Positions 48,119-56,538 of a DNA stretch of 64,000 nt are shown here, one piece after another (the stretch's first letter is position 1; the number at the start of each line of letters is the position of its first letter). The stretch is from Acidovorax sp. A1169 (GTDB lineage: Bacteria; Pseudomonadota; Gammaproteobacteria; Burkholderiales; Burkholderiaceae_C). Below the pieces are notes generated by a model. It was not told the origin of the DNA. It saw only the letters and a list, made by a program, of their open reading frames with translations, and ran no database searches. Both the position numbers and the translations under genes were made by a program. The stretch spans positions 248,001 through 312,000 of the forward strand of contig NZ_JAUZDX010000005.1 of assembly GCF_030704685.1 (NCBI RefSeq), given 5' to 3'.

Positions 48119-48613
48119 TCAGGCTGGCACGGGCTGGGCCGAAGGCGAGCAGCTGGCACTGCCACAGCCGTGCACCAGCCCCTGGGGCAAGGCCTCGGGG
48201 GCGTTCACCACCCCGGTGGCCGCGTCAAAGCCCACGCGGCGCAGGTGCAGCGCCAGGGCGGCATCCATGCTCTGTGCATGCTGGGGAAACCACAGCGCCA
48301 GTTCGCCGGCCATCATGCGCAGCACCTGCGACTCGCCCTGGCCAGCGCGTGCAGCCCCTTCGCGCATGACCTGCAGCACCACCTTGTGCTGCATGCTGTG
48401 GCAGTTGCCCGAGGCAAAGCGCGTGCTGGCCATCCATTGGTCCTCCATGCCGAAATGCTGCTCGGTGTGGACGATGAGCTCCAGCCAGCGCGCCAGCAGC
48501 TGCGCATCGTCCGCGTGCTCGACCCGCGCCAGGAGCTCGACGAACTCCTCATGGGTCTCGTCCATCAGCGGCAGGTCCAGTGCCAGTGCGTCAGACCATT
48601 CCAGTGCTGCCAT
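48119..48613 (-). CDS. Bacteriohemerythrin-like protein (164 aa)
   Basis: Non-heme di-iron oxygen-binding protein. The full ligand set is visible: His21, His53, Glu57, His72, His76, His112 and Asp117, a constant offset of five from the Methylococcus protein as I recall it. The N-terminus LEWSDALALDLPLMDETHEE is typical. A 35-residue tail (VNAPEALPQGLVHGCGSASC) with two cysteines follows the four-helix bundle and is not part of the fold. The ATG at 48613 is family-consistent. The frame continues further upstream without homology. Confidence 0.92.
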   Translation of the reverse strand: MAALEWSDALALDLPLMDETHEEFVELLARVEHADDAQLLARWLELIVHTEQHFGMEDQWMASTRFASGNCHSMQHKVVLQVMREGAARAGQGESQVLRMMAGELALWFPQHAQSMDAALALHLRRVGFDAATGVVNAPEALPQGLVHGCGSASCSPSAQPVPA

Positions 48614-48715
48614 GTGCCGTTCCGTTCTTGCAAGCCAATTGAAGGGCCAGCTTAGAGGCGCAAGGCAAGGGCCGCCTTGATGCAGGTCAGACACCATGGC
48701 GCAGCTCCATGACAA

Positions 48716-48736
48716 AGCCCCGCACAAGGCGGGGCT
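48716..48736 (-). terminator. Hairpin after the CX10C-repeat protein gene
   Basis: AGCCCCGC and GCGGGGCT form an 8-bp stem with a five-base loop, 49 bases past the stop codon. TTTGTC follows on the minus strand. Likely a terminator with a short U run. Confidence 0.6.
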
Positions 48737-48785
48737 CGGTAGCGCACCGTCGGCCTGAGGGCCGCAGTGCAGGGGCTGGACCGAT

Positions 48786-49367
48786 TTAGCTCTGGCCGTA
48801 CATGCGCTTGGCTTCGTCCACGCACTTGGACTTGGCATCACCGCTCATGGCATCGCAGCGTTCCTTGGCAGCCTTGTAGTTGGCTTCGTTCTTTTCGGCC
48901 GATGCGTCCTTGCGGGCTTCGGCGACCTGAGCGCCCTTCTCGGCGGCACTGTCGGCAGGCTTGGCTGCGGCCTTGGCCACCTTGGCGTTTTCCTTGGCGG
49001 TGGTGTGGGCTGCCTTGGCATCCTTCACGCACACGTCCTTGGCGTTGCCCTTGAGGTCATCGCACTTTTCCTTGGCCACATCGTAGTCGGCGTCGGCACG
49101 TGCCATGCGCGCCTTGTTCGTGGCCTTGTCGGAAGGCTTGTGCTGGGCGTCCAATTCGGCCTTGGCCACGTTTTCGGCACCCTTGGCTTCCTTGACGCAG
49201 ATGTCCTTGGCGTTGTCCTTCAAGGTGTCGCAATTGGTCTTGGCAGCCTTGTAATCGGCCGAGATCTTGTCCTTGGACATCTTGTACTCTGGCTCGGTCA
49301 GGGCCATCGCGGAAGTGGCCAGCAGGCCGGCGGCGATGGAAGCGATCAGGGTGCGTGCGAATTTCAT
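48786..49367 (-). CDS. Periplasmic protein with three CX10C helical repeats (193 aa)
   Basis: Secreted, Ala and Lys-rich protein. The signal peptide is residues 1-22 (ending SAMALT). The mature chain has three related units of the form Y-x2-AK-x2-C-D-x4-(G/D)-x-AK-x2-C-V-x2-AK, with cysteine pairs 46/57, 102/113 and 171/182, each CX10C. Spacers are helical and low-complexity. The pairs could form disulfides or bind metal. No known family is recognised. A CsbD-type stress gene lies upstream on the same strand, which suggests a shared stress response. Confidence 0.82.
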   Translation of the reverse strand: MKFARTLIASIAAGLLATSAMALTEPEYKMSKDKISADYKAAKTNCDTLKDNAKDICVKEAKGAENVAKAELDAQHKPSDKATNKARMARADADYDVAKEKCDDLKGNAKDVCVKDAKAAHTTAKENAKVAKAAAKPADSAAEKGAQVAEARKDASAEKNEANYKAAKERCDAMSGDAKSKCVDEAKRMYGQS

Positions 49368-49428
49368 GGTTTTCTCCTCGGGGTCTCAGGGGGTGTCTTG
49401 TAGGGGTGCTGAAAGAGCGGTGTGCATT

Positions 49429-49479
49429 CGGTAGCCCGCCAGCTGCAGGGCCTGGGGCCCTGGAGGGTTCTGGCTACCG
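49429..49479. repeat. Nested inverted repeats between csbD-like and CX10C genes
   Basis: CGGTAGCC at 49429-49436 pairs with GGCTACCG at 49472-49479, and inside it CAGGGCC/GGCCCTG (49446-49462) forms a perfect stem. The nested layout would fold in RNA on either strand. Confidence 0.55.
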
Positions 49480-49495
49480 GTGCGCCAAGGCCATG

Positions 49496-49714
49496 TCAGT
49501 CGTTGAAGCGGAAGTCGGGATGGCGGGTTTGCCAGTCGCTGAGCTGCTTTTCGGCGGCGTCGCGGGCAATTCCCTGGCGCTCCTGCAGCTTGCCCAGAAA
49601 CTGTTCGCGCTTGCCGTCGATGACGTCCAGGTCATCGTTGGTGAGCTTGCCCCACTGTTCGGTGATCTTGCCTTTGAACTGCTTCCAGTTGCCCTTGATG
49701 GTGTCTTCGTTCAT
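49496..49714 (-). CDS. CsbD-family stress protein (72 aa)
   Basis: Small cytoplasmic protein of the CsbD family, which is induced by general or envelope stress in several bacteria. The diagnostic start MNEDTIKGNWKQFKGKITEQ and the later LTNDDLDVIDGKREQFLGKL are complete, and the C-terminal half QERQGIARDAAEKQLSDWQ is usual. The ATG at 49714 has AGGA about nine bases upstream. An ATG three codons earlier is too close to it. Confidence 0.92.
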   Translation of the reverse strand: MNEDTIKGNWKQFKGKITEQWGKLTNDDLDVIDGKREQFLGKLQERQGIARDAAEKQLSDWQTRHPDFRFND

Positions 49715-50061
49715 GGTGTGCATCCTCGAAAAAATTCGCTTCAGCCATCCACTCGGATTGCGTGGAACACTTGCGTGATGCGATGGAGAGACTGTAAGAA
49801 CGAGTCCGCCCGCGGCGCGTAGTCCGCACCGTGGAACCCACGTCGGCGCACGCCTACGGGCATGCCGGACAACCACCCGCTAAAGCAGCCCGGGTGGCTC
49901 AATCGCTGAAAAGCGGGTGTTGCTGCTGCGCATCGCGCCATGCGGCCCTCTCCTCTGTACGAGGCCAGCGCGTTTCTTTTGGTAACGCTTACTGTGGCTA
50001 GGGAATGCCACTTTTGTAGGAGGTTGCCTACACTTCTGTACAAATCTTCACAAAAGTCGCT
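49715..50061. other. 347-bp divergent intergenic region (csbD-like / DUF1800 gene)
   Basis: No open frame with coding character is seen. A small inverted repeat GTAGG-N6-CCTAC lies at 50016-50031, and an AT-richer stretch (about 49975-50060) just before the DUF1800 gene probably contains its promoter. No convincing -35/-10 pair could be fixed. Confidence 0.4.
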
Positions 50062-52227
50062 ATGACACACGCCCACGAAGCATCCGATGCGGCCTTGGCA
50101 GCACCGCTGCCCGCCCGCACAGCCTCCTCTTTGTCGCCGACCGATGCAGCGCCAGGCGCATCGGACTCCGCGGGCGCTCCCTGGCTCAAGTTGTCGGCGG
50201 CAGCCGCCGCCAGCGCAGCCCTCGCGGCCTGCGGCGGTGGCGAGGCCGAAGCAGAGGCGCCCCCGGCGCTCAAGCAGGCCGACAACGCGCCCCGCATGCC
50301 CCTGCTGGGCGACATGGGCGGCTCGGGCTCCTTCCGGTCGGACCAGGCGGCCAGCCGCACGCCCACGCCCGACGAGCTGATGGACTGGGCGGAGATGGTC
50401 TTCCCGCAGTACTTCGACTCGCACCAGGCCACCGTGACCAGCGGCACGCTTGTTTTCCGCTACTACCCAGGCACACGCAACTACCTGGGTGTGTACCAGG
50501 GCAACGTTGTGGTGCTGGGCCCGCCCACCAACAACTCGGTGGTCAACGTCGGCGCGCTGGCCAGCTTTGGCGATGCGGTGTTCTCCAGCGGCCGGCCGCT
50601 CAACGACCAGGACGCCGCGCGCTTTCTGCTACAGGCAGGGTTTGCCGCCACCACGCAGGACATCGCCACCGTCCGGTCCATCGGCTTCGAAGCATGGCTG
50701 AACTCGCAGTTCAACGCGCCCATCGGCATATCGGGCTGGGAGTGGCTCAACCAGCGCGGGTATGCGGCGGTCGACAACTCCACGGCCTATTACGACAACA
50801 CCTACCCCGGCGACTGCATGATCTGGTCGCAGCTCATGACATCGCCCGATGGCCTGCGCAAACGGGTCGCGCTGGCGCTGTCGGAGATCTTCGTGGTCTC
50901 CCTCTCGGGCCTGGACTTCAACTGGCGCAGCCACGCCATCGCGCACTACTGGGACACCCTGGTCTTCCATTCGTTCGGAAACTTCCGCAACCTGCTGCAG
51001 GACGTGTCGCTCAACCCCGCGATGGGCTACTACCTCAACACCCGGGGCAACCAGAAGGAGAACACCGCCACTGGCCGCCAGCCGGATGAGAACTATGCGC
51101 GCGAGGTCATGCAGCTCATGTCCATCGGGCTGGTCATGCTCAACATCGACGGCACCGTGCGCCGCGACGGCGCGGGCCAGCCTATCGAAAGCTACAGCCA
51201 GTCCGACGTGACCAACCTGGCGCGCGTGTTCACGGGTTACGACTACAACCAGTCGCTGAACCAGCAGGGCACCGTGCCCGGCACGACACGCACGGTGCCC
51301 AACACGGCGTTCACCCGGCTGCCCATGTCGCTCAATGCCTCGCTGCACTCCAACCTGGCGGTCAACTTCCTGGGTGCCACCATCCCGGCCAACACGCCGG
51401 GGGCCGCCGCCCTGGCCACGGCAATGGACACCCTTTTCTACCACGGCAACGTGGCGCCGTTCATCTGCAAGCAGCTGATCCAGCGGCTGGTTACCAGCAA
51501 CCCCTCGCCGGCCTATGTGGCGCGCGTGGCCACGGTGTTCAACAACAACGGCGCCAGCGTGCGCGGCGACATGAAGTCGGTGGTCCGCGCCATCCTGCTC
51601 GATGACGAAGCGCGTTCGTCCACGGGCCTCACACAACCGGGCTTCGGCAAGCTGCGCGAGCCCATGCTGCGCCTGGTGCAATGGGGCCGCACCTTCAACA
51701 TCAGCTCCAACTTCGGCAGTTGGAAGATCGGGGACACCAGCTCCGCCAGTTCGCGGCTGGGCCAGAGCCCGCTGCGCTCACCCTCGGTGTTCAACTTCTT
51801 TCGGCCGGGCTACGTGCCGCCTTCCACGGCCCTGGCCCAGAGCGGGGCGGTGGCGCCCGAGTTCCAGCTGGTCAACGAAAGCAGCGTGGGCGGCTACCTG
51901 AACTACATCCAGGGCGTGATCCGCAACGGCATCTACGTGAACGCGCCCGACCTGCCCAACAACGGCAGCAACGCGAACAACGGCTACGACATCAAGGCGC
52001 TGTACACGCATGAGATGGTGCTGGTCGTCGACCCCGACGCCCTGGTCGCGCGCATCAACCTGCTGATGTGCGCGGGCCAGCTGTCGGCCGCCACCGTGAA
52101 ACTGATTGCCGATGCGATCAAGGCCACGCCGGTCACGGCCGCGAGCACCGACAACGTCAAGCTCAACCGCATCGCGTCGGCGATCTTCCTGGTCATGGCT
52201 TCGGCCGAGTACCTCATCCAGAAATAA
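50062..52227 (+). CDS. DUF1800 family protein, predicted lipoprotein (721 aa)
   Basis: Large exported protein of the DUF1800 family, usually paired with DUF1501. A hydrophobic stretch ending ALAAC (Cys57) looks like a lipobox but is preceded by about 40 residues of Ala, Pro and Ser-rich sequence, unusual for a lipoprotein signal. The family core follows from about residue 205 (RFLLQAGFAATTQDIATVR), with the ENYAREVMQLMSIGL and QPDENYARE region near 350 and the C-terminal LIADAIKATPVTAA. The function of these pairs is not established. Confidence 0.85.
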   Translation: MTHAHEASDAALAAPLPARTASSLSPTDAAPGASDSAGAPWLKLSAAAAASAALAACGGGEAEAEAPPALKQADNAPRMPLLGDMGGSGSFRSDQAASRTPTPDELMDWAEMVFPQYFDSHQATVTSGTLVFRYYPGTRNYLGVYQGNVVVLGPPTNNSVVNVGALASFGDAVFSSGRPLNDQDAARFLLQAGFAATTQDIATVRSIGFEAWLNSQFNAPIGISGWEWLNQRGYAAVDNSTAYYDNTYPGDCMIWSQLMTSPDGLRKRVALALSEIFVVSLSGLDFNWRSHAIAHYWDTLVFHSFGNFRNLLQDVSLNPAMGYYLNTRGNQKENTATGRQPDENYAREVMQLMSIGLVMLNIDGTVRRDGAGQPIESYSQSDVTNLARVFTGYDYNQSLNQQGTVPGTTRTVPNTAFTRLPMSLNASLHSNLAVNFLGATIPANTPGAAALATAMDTLFYHGNVAPFICKQLIQRLVTSNPSPAYVARVATVFNNNGASVRGDMKSVVRAILLDDEARSSTGLTQPGFGKLREPMLRLVQWGRTFNISSNFGSWKIGDTSSASSRLGQSPLRSPSVFNFFRPGYVPPSTALAQSGAVAPEFQLVNESSVGGYLNYIQGVIRNGIYVNAPDLPNNGSNANNGYDIKALYTHEMVLVVDPDALVARINLLMCAGQLSAATVKLIADAIKATPVTAASTDNVKLNRIASAIFLVMASAEYLIQK

Positions 52228-52241
52228 GAGGACGCGCTGCC

Positions 52242-53687
52242 ATGCACCTGCTCCAACCCGAACTCCACACCCGCCGGGCCTTCCTGCGCCGCAGCGGCCA
52301 ACTGGGCCTGGCCGGCACCGCTCTGCCGTTTGCGCTGAACCTGGCCGCCATGGGCGAAGCGGCCGCTTTCACCGCCACCGACTACAAGGCCCTGGTCTGC
52401 GTCTTCCTCTACGGTGGCAACGACTACGCCAACACCGTGGTCACCTACGACGATCCGAGCTACCTCAAGTACAGCGCCATCCGAGGTGGCAACGGGCTCG
52501 GTGGTGGCGGCATCGCCATTCCCAAGGACGCACTGGGGGCCACCTTGCTCAACCCCACGGCCGCCCTGCCTGGCGGCCGCCAGTACGCACTGCACCCGGC
52601 CATGTCGGGCCTCACGGGCCTGTTCAACAACGGCAAGGCCGCCGTGCAGCTCAACGTGGGCCCGCTGGTGGTGCCGCTGACCCGCGCCCAGTACAACGGC
52701 TCCAACCGCAGCCTGTACCCGCTGCCGCCCAAGCTGTTCTCGCACAACGACCAGCAGTCGGTGTGGCAGTCGTCCTCACCCGAAGGCTCCACCATCGGCT
52801 GGGGCGGCAACATCGGCGACCTGGCCCTGTCGTCCAACGCCAACTCGCTGTTCACCTGCATCTCGGTCACGGGCAATGCGGTGTTCCTCTCGGGCGACTC
52901 GGCGCTGCAATACCAGGTGAGCACGAGTGGCGCGATCCCGATCAATGGCGTCAAGAGCAGCGTCTATGGCTCCACCGCCGTGCGCTCGGCGCTGACCAGC
53001 CTGATCCAGCAGACCAGCAGCCAAACGCTGGAGAACGAGTACAACAAGGTGACCACGCGCGCCGTGACCTCCGAATCGCTGGTCACCACCGGCATCGCGG
53101 GCGTGAACCTGGCCACGCCCTTCCCTGCCAACAACGGCCTGGCGGACCAGCTCAGGATGGTGGCGCGCCTGATCGGCGCGCGCGGCACCATGGGCACCAA
53201 GCGCCAGGTGTTCATGGTCTCGATGGGCGGCTTCGACCTGCACGACAACCTGATCTCCCAGCAGCCGGGGCTGATGCGGCGCCTGAGCGATGCGATGACT
53301 GCCTTCCACAGCGCCACGGTGGAGTTGGGCATCGCCGACAAGGTGACGGCCTTCACCGCCTCCGACTTCGGCCGCACGCTCAACTCCAATGGCGATGGAT
53401 CCGACCACGGCTGGGGCAGCCACCACCTGATGGTGGGCGGTGCCGTCAAGGGCAAGGCCTTCTACGGCTCGGCCCCACCGGTCAGCAACACCAGCACCGC
53501 CGCACCCGATGACCAGTGGCACGTGGGCCAGGGCCGCCTGCTGCCCAGCACCTCGGTGGACCAGTACGCGGCCACGCTCGCCAAGTGGTTCGGCGTGAGC
53601 GCCACCGAGATGGCCAGAGTTCTGCCCAATCTGAGCCACTTCGGCGGTGCAGAGTACCCGGTGGACCTGGGCTTCATGAACGCTTGA
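52242..53687 (+). CDS. DUF1501 family protein with a Tat-type signal (481 aa)
   Basis: Sulfatase-like exported protein of the DUF1501 family. The N-terminus has TRRAFLRRSGQLGLAG (residues 10-25), a twin-arginine signal consistent with folding before export. The core begins LVCVFLYGGNDYANTVV, and FTASDFGRTLNSNGDGSDHG near residue 375 and the following WGSHHLMVGGAVKG are the family hallmarks. It starts 14 bases after the DUF1800 stop. The two likely act together in the envelope. Confidence 0.88.
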   Translation: MHLLQPELHTRRAFLRRSGQLGLAGTALPFALNLAAMGEAAAFTATDYKALVCVFLYGGNDYANTVVTYDDPSYLKYSAIRGGNGLGGGGIAIPKDALGATLLNPTAALPGGRQYALHPAMSGLTGLFNNGKAAVQLNVGPLVVPLTRAQYNGSNRSLYPLPPKLFSHNDQQSVWQSSSPEGSTIGWGGNIGDLALSSNANSLFTCISVTGNAVFLSGDSALQYQVSTSGAIPINGVKSSVYGSTAVRSALTSLIQQTSSQTLENEYNKVTTRAVTSESLVTTGIAGVNLATPFPANNGLADQLRMVARLIGARGTMGTKRQVFMVSMGGFDLHDNLISQQPGLMRRLSDAMTAFHSATVELGIADKVTAFTASDFGRTLNSNGDGSDHGWGSHHLMVGGAVKGKAFYGSAPPVSNTSTAAPDDQWHVGQGRLLPSTSVDQYAATLAKWFGVSATEMARVLPNLSHFGGAEYPVDLGFMNA

Positions 53688-53704
53688 GCGGCCACGCCGC
53701 CACA

Positions 53705-53736
53705 ACGCCCCGCACGCTGCAAAGCCAGCGGGGCGT
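53705..53736 (+). terminator. Hairpin after the DUF1501 gene
   Basis: ACGCCCCGC and GCGGGGCGT form a 9-bp stem 17 bases past the stop. No T run follows, so termination strength is uncertain. Confidence 0.5.
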
Positions 53737-53777
53737 GCCTTGCCGGGACCCCGCTGCAGACTGCCCATAATGCGGCC

Positions 53778-55133
53778 ATGAGCATTCCCAACACACCCAT
53801 CCGCCCCCGGGTCGTCATCATCGGTTGCGGGTTCGGCGGACTGGAAGCGGCGCGCGCGCTGCACGGCAGCGCCATCGACGTCACGGTGGTCGACAAGACC
53901 AACCACCACCTGTTCCAACCCCTGCTCTACCAAGTGGCCACGGCCGGGCTCTCGGCCCCTGCCATTGCCGCGCCCATCCGCCACCTGTTTCGCAAGCAGC
54001 CCAATGTGACCACGCTGCTGGGCGAGGTGGAGCGCATCGACGTGCTCGCGCGCAGCGTGCTGCTGCAGGGTGGCGACGCCCTTCCCTACGACCACCTGAT
54101 CGTGGCGGCCGGTGCCACGCACAGCTATTTCGGGCGCGACGACTGGGCGCCCTTCGCCCCGGGCCTCAAGACCCTGGACGATGCCTTCGACATCCGCCGG
54201 CGCATCCTGCTGGCCTTCGAGGCCGCCGAGCGCACGGGCGACCCGGTGCAGCGTGCCGCCTGGCTCAACTTCGTGGTGGTGGGCGGTGGCCCCACGGGCG
54301 TGGAGATGGCCGGCACCCTGGCCGAGATCGCGCGCCACACGCTGCCCGGGGAGTTCCGCCACATCGATCCGGCCAGCGCGAAGATCATCCTCCTCGAAGG
54401 CGGCACGCGCGTGCTGCAGGCCATGCCCGAGGCCCTGAGCCAGCGCGCCAAGGAGCAACTGGAAAAGCTGGGCGTGGAAGTGCGCGTGAATGCGCGGGTG
54501 ACGGCCATCGATGCCACCGGCCTCACGGTAGCAGGCCCCGCGCCGGGTGCTGACCCCACAGCCACCAGCTACGCGATTCCCAGCCAGTGCATCGTCTGGG
54601 CCGCCGGCGTGGCCGCCTCGCCCCTGGGCCGGCTGCTGGCCGAGGCCACCGGCTGCACCACGGACCGCGCCGGCCGCGTGGTGGTCGAGCCCGATCTCAC
54701 ATTGCCCGGCCACCCAGAGATCAGCGTAGTGGGTGACCTGGCCGCCGCCAAGAGCCATGTGCCCGGCCAGGAACCCACGCCCGTGCCCGGGGTGTCCCCC
54801 GGCGCCAAGCAGATGGGCCGCGCCGCCGCCGCCAATGTGCTGCGCCGCCTGGCCGGGCAGGCCACGCAGCCGTTTCGCTACCGCGACTACGGCAACCTGG
54901 CCACCATAGGCCGCAACGCAGCCGTGGTGGATCTCACGTCGCCGATCGGCCCGGTGCGCTTTTCAGGCTACTTCGCCTGGCTGTTCTGGTTGTTTGCCCA
55001 CGTGTACTTCCTCATCGGCTTTCGCAACCGACTGGTCGTGCTCATGGACTGGGGCTGGGCCTACTGGAGCTTTGCGCGCTATGCCCGCGTGGTGACCGGC
55101 ATCGAAGGCGCAAAGAAACAGCTGCGGGAATAG
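53778..55133 (+). CDS. ndh: Type II NADH:quinone oxidoreductase (451 aa)
   Basis: Peripheral membrane flavoprotein that oxidises NADH without pumping protons. The FAD site is VVIIGCGFGGLEAARAL (residues 12-28). The NADH site is NFVVVGGGPTGVEMAGTLAE near 165-184. FQPLLYQVATAGLS is the conserved quinone-side motif. The last 60 residues (YFAWLFWLFAHVYFLIGFRN and onward) are hydrophobic or amphipathic and dock the protein to the membrane. It stands alone between a hairpin and a family A repeat. Confidence 0.95.
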   Translation: MSIPNTPIRPRVVIIGCGFGGLEAARALHGSAIDVTVVDKTNHHLFQPLLYQVATAGLSAPAIAAPIRHLFRKQPNVTTLLGEVERIDVLARSVLLQGGDALPYDHLIVAAGATHSYFGRDDWAPFAPGLKTLDDAFDIRRRILLAFEAAERTGDPVQRAAWLNFVVVGGGPTGVEMAGTLAEIARHTLPGEFRHIDPASAKIILLEGGTRVLQAMPEALSQRAKEQLEKLGVEVRVNARVTAIDATGLTVAGPAPGADPTATSYAIPSQCIVWAAGVAASPLGRLLAEATGCTTDRAGRVVVEPDLTLPGHPEISVVGDLAAAKSHVPGQEPTPVPGVSPGAKQMGRAAAANVLRRLAGQATQPFRYRDYGNLATIGRNAAVVDLTSPIGPVRFSGYFAWLFWLFAHVYFLIGFRNRLVVLMDWGWAYWSFARYARVVTGIEGAKKQLRE

Positions 55134-55162
55134 GACCCGCAGCCTATGCGCATGCGCTGCCC

Positions 55163-55226
55163 CAGCCAGCGCCCCCGTGCAAGGGCCGCCCCCAAACCGG
55201 GCGGCGTACCCCCTCAGGGGGACTCA
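55163..55226 (+). repeat. Dispersed GC-rich repeat, family A, copy 3
   Basis: It begins CCAGCGCCCCCGTGCAAGGG as copy 2 does, continues CCGCCCCCAAACCGGGCGGCG, and ends CCCCCTCAGGGGGACTCA. It lacks the GGCGCGAAGCGA block. Its last bases provide the stop codon (TGA, complement of TCA at 55224-55226) of the beta-propeller-like gene. Confidence 0.7.
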
Positions 55227-56165
55227 GTACCCGGCGCCTATGGCCAGCGGCAGGAAGGCATCAACCGCTCCCAGCACGGAGGGGGCGCTGCCGACAATCG
55301 TGTAGCTCAGTTGGCCATTGCTGATCGACAGGATGGTGCCCGTCTCACGGTAGAAGCGGTAGTACTGGTTGCCATAGGTCAGCGAGGGTGAGAACGAGGG
55401 CTTGAACAGCGTGGGGAAGGTGTCTTCCGCATAGTTGAACAAGCGGTCGTCGGCACGGGTGACCACGGCCTTGAATGGCGCCAGGCCACCGGCCTGCCCT
55501 AGCCCCGTGAACTCCATCACGTAGCTGATCGAACCGGTGGAGGGGTCCACCTTGAACAGCTTGGTGAATGCGGCACCGTACAGGGTGTTGCTGTCGCCTT
55601 CCGCCAGGCCGTAGACCGAAGTGGCCAGGCCGAAGCTGCCGACGTTGGCCGACTGCTGGTTGTTGCGCAGGTTGACGATGCCCAGCGAGTCATTCTCGCC
55701 CGCAAAGAACAGCCGGCCATTCAGGTAGGCCAGGTCGCCGGCTGACTGGGATGGCAGGGTGCCGACCACGGTGGACTGCGCGTTGGCAGGATTGATCTGG
55801 TAGAGGTTGGTGTTGGTGCTGGAGGCACCGAACAGCTTGCCGCTGCCGTCGAAGGTCAGCGCGTTGGCGCCGTTGATGCCATGCTTGCCGATCAGGACCG
55901 CAGCGCCAGCAGCATCCAGGCGGTACAGCGAGTTGAAGGTCAGCACATACAGGGTGCCTGCGGCGTCGGTGGCGATGTCGGTGATGGAGCCATCGACCGT
56001 GGGGCGGGACACCAGGGTCAGGGACTTGGCGTCCACATCGACGAGCATGATCTTGCCGCTGTCCTGCACGTAAAGCTTGTCACCGGCCCAGGCGGTGCTG
56101 GCAGTGGCGGCGAGGGCGATGGTGGCGGCACATGCGGAGCGCAGCAGCGATGGCTTGAAGAACAT
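55224..56165 (-). CDS. Secreted beta-propeller-like protein of unknown function (313 aa)
   Basis: The signal peptide covers residues 1-27 (ending ASTAWA). The mature chain consists of repeated short strands of the kind DGSGKLFGAS, DAAGTLYVLT and SNTLYGAAF, about six blades, as in NHL or WD-like propellers, so a solenoid or propeller fold is inferred. No catalytic motif is seen. The ATG at 56165 (MFFKPSLLRSACAATIAL) fits the signal peptide. The frame stays open to 56330 but reads Pro-rich, non-conserved sequence. A regulated promoter is suspected 250 bases upstream. Confidence 0.72.
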   Translation of the reverse strand: MFFKPSLLRSACAATIALAATASTAWAGDKLYVQDSGKIMLVDVDAKSLTLVSRPTVDGSITDIATDAAGTLYVLTFNSLYRLDAAGAAVLIGKHGINGANALTFDGSGKLFGASSTNTNLYQINPANAQSTVVGTLPSQSAGDLAYLNGRLFFAGENDSLGIVNLRNNQQSANVGSFGLATSVYGLAEGDSNTLYGAAFTKLFKVDPSTGSISYVMEFTGLGQAGGLAPFKAVVTRADDRLFNYAEDTFPTLFKPSFSPSLTYGNQYYRFYRETGTILSISNGQLSYTIVGSAPSVLGAVDAFLPLAIGAGY

Positions 56166-56538
56166 ACGGGAAATTACCTCGGCAATGAACGTGGATCGGA
56201 GCCCGCTGAGGGCCGCAATGGCGGCATGCCATCCGGCGCTGCACTCGCAGGCGAAGGGGAACACAAGGGCTGGAGGCGGTGGCGGGCGATGGCGGTGACC
56301 CACCGGGAGCCAGGCACCCAGGGAACGCATTGGCGGTCAGCCACTTGCCGGGCAGCCTGCCTCTTTGCAGCCCGACAAGAGATTTGCGCAACCCCGAAGG
56401 ACCGTCAACACGTTCCGGCACATTATGGAAGAGCACCGCAGGCTCCGACACCCTACCTAAGTAGGGGTGCTGCAACCATCCGTAACAAGACTGGCCTTTG
56501 GGGTGCGCCGGTGCGGGTGCGTGTCCGGCTCCTGCGGC
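56166..56538. other. 373-bp intergenic region upstream of the beta-propeller-like gene
   Basis: No gene is convincing here. It contains the dyad and promoter candidate at 56422-56466, which leave a leader of about 250 bases on the minus strand before the ATG at 56165. Two open frames cross it without family support. The end of the MCE lipoprotein gene lies at 56539 with no terminator hairpin that I could find. Confidence 0.5.
56422..56466 (-). promoter_or_regulatory. Activator-type promoter with a dyad overlapping the -35 region
   Basis: Minus-strand -10 CATAAT is at 56422-56427, and the -35 position (56445-56450) reads TGTCGG, a poor match. Next to it, at 56451-56466, lies the near-perfect dyad CCCTACTTAGGTAGGG. 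Its centre is about 43 bp upstream of the predicted start, the usual place for an activator such as a LuxR-type regulator. It points to the gene ending at 55224. Confidence 0.5.
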
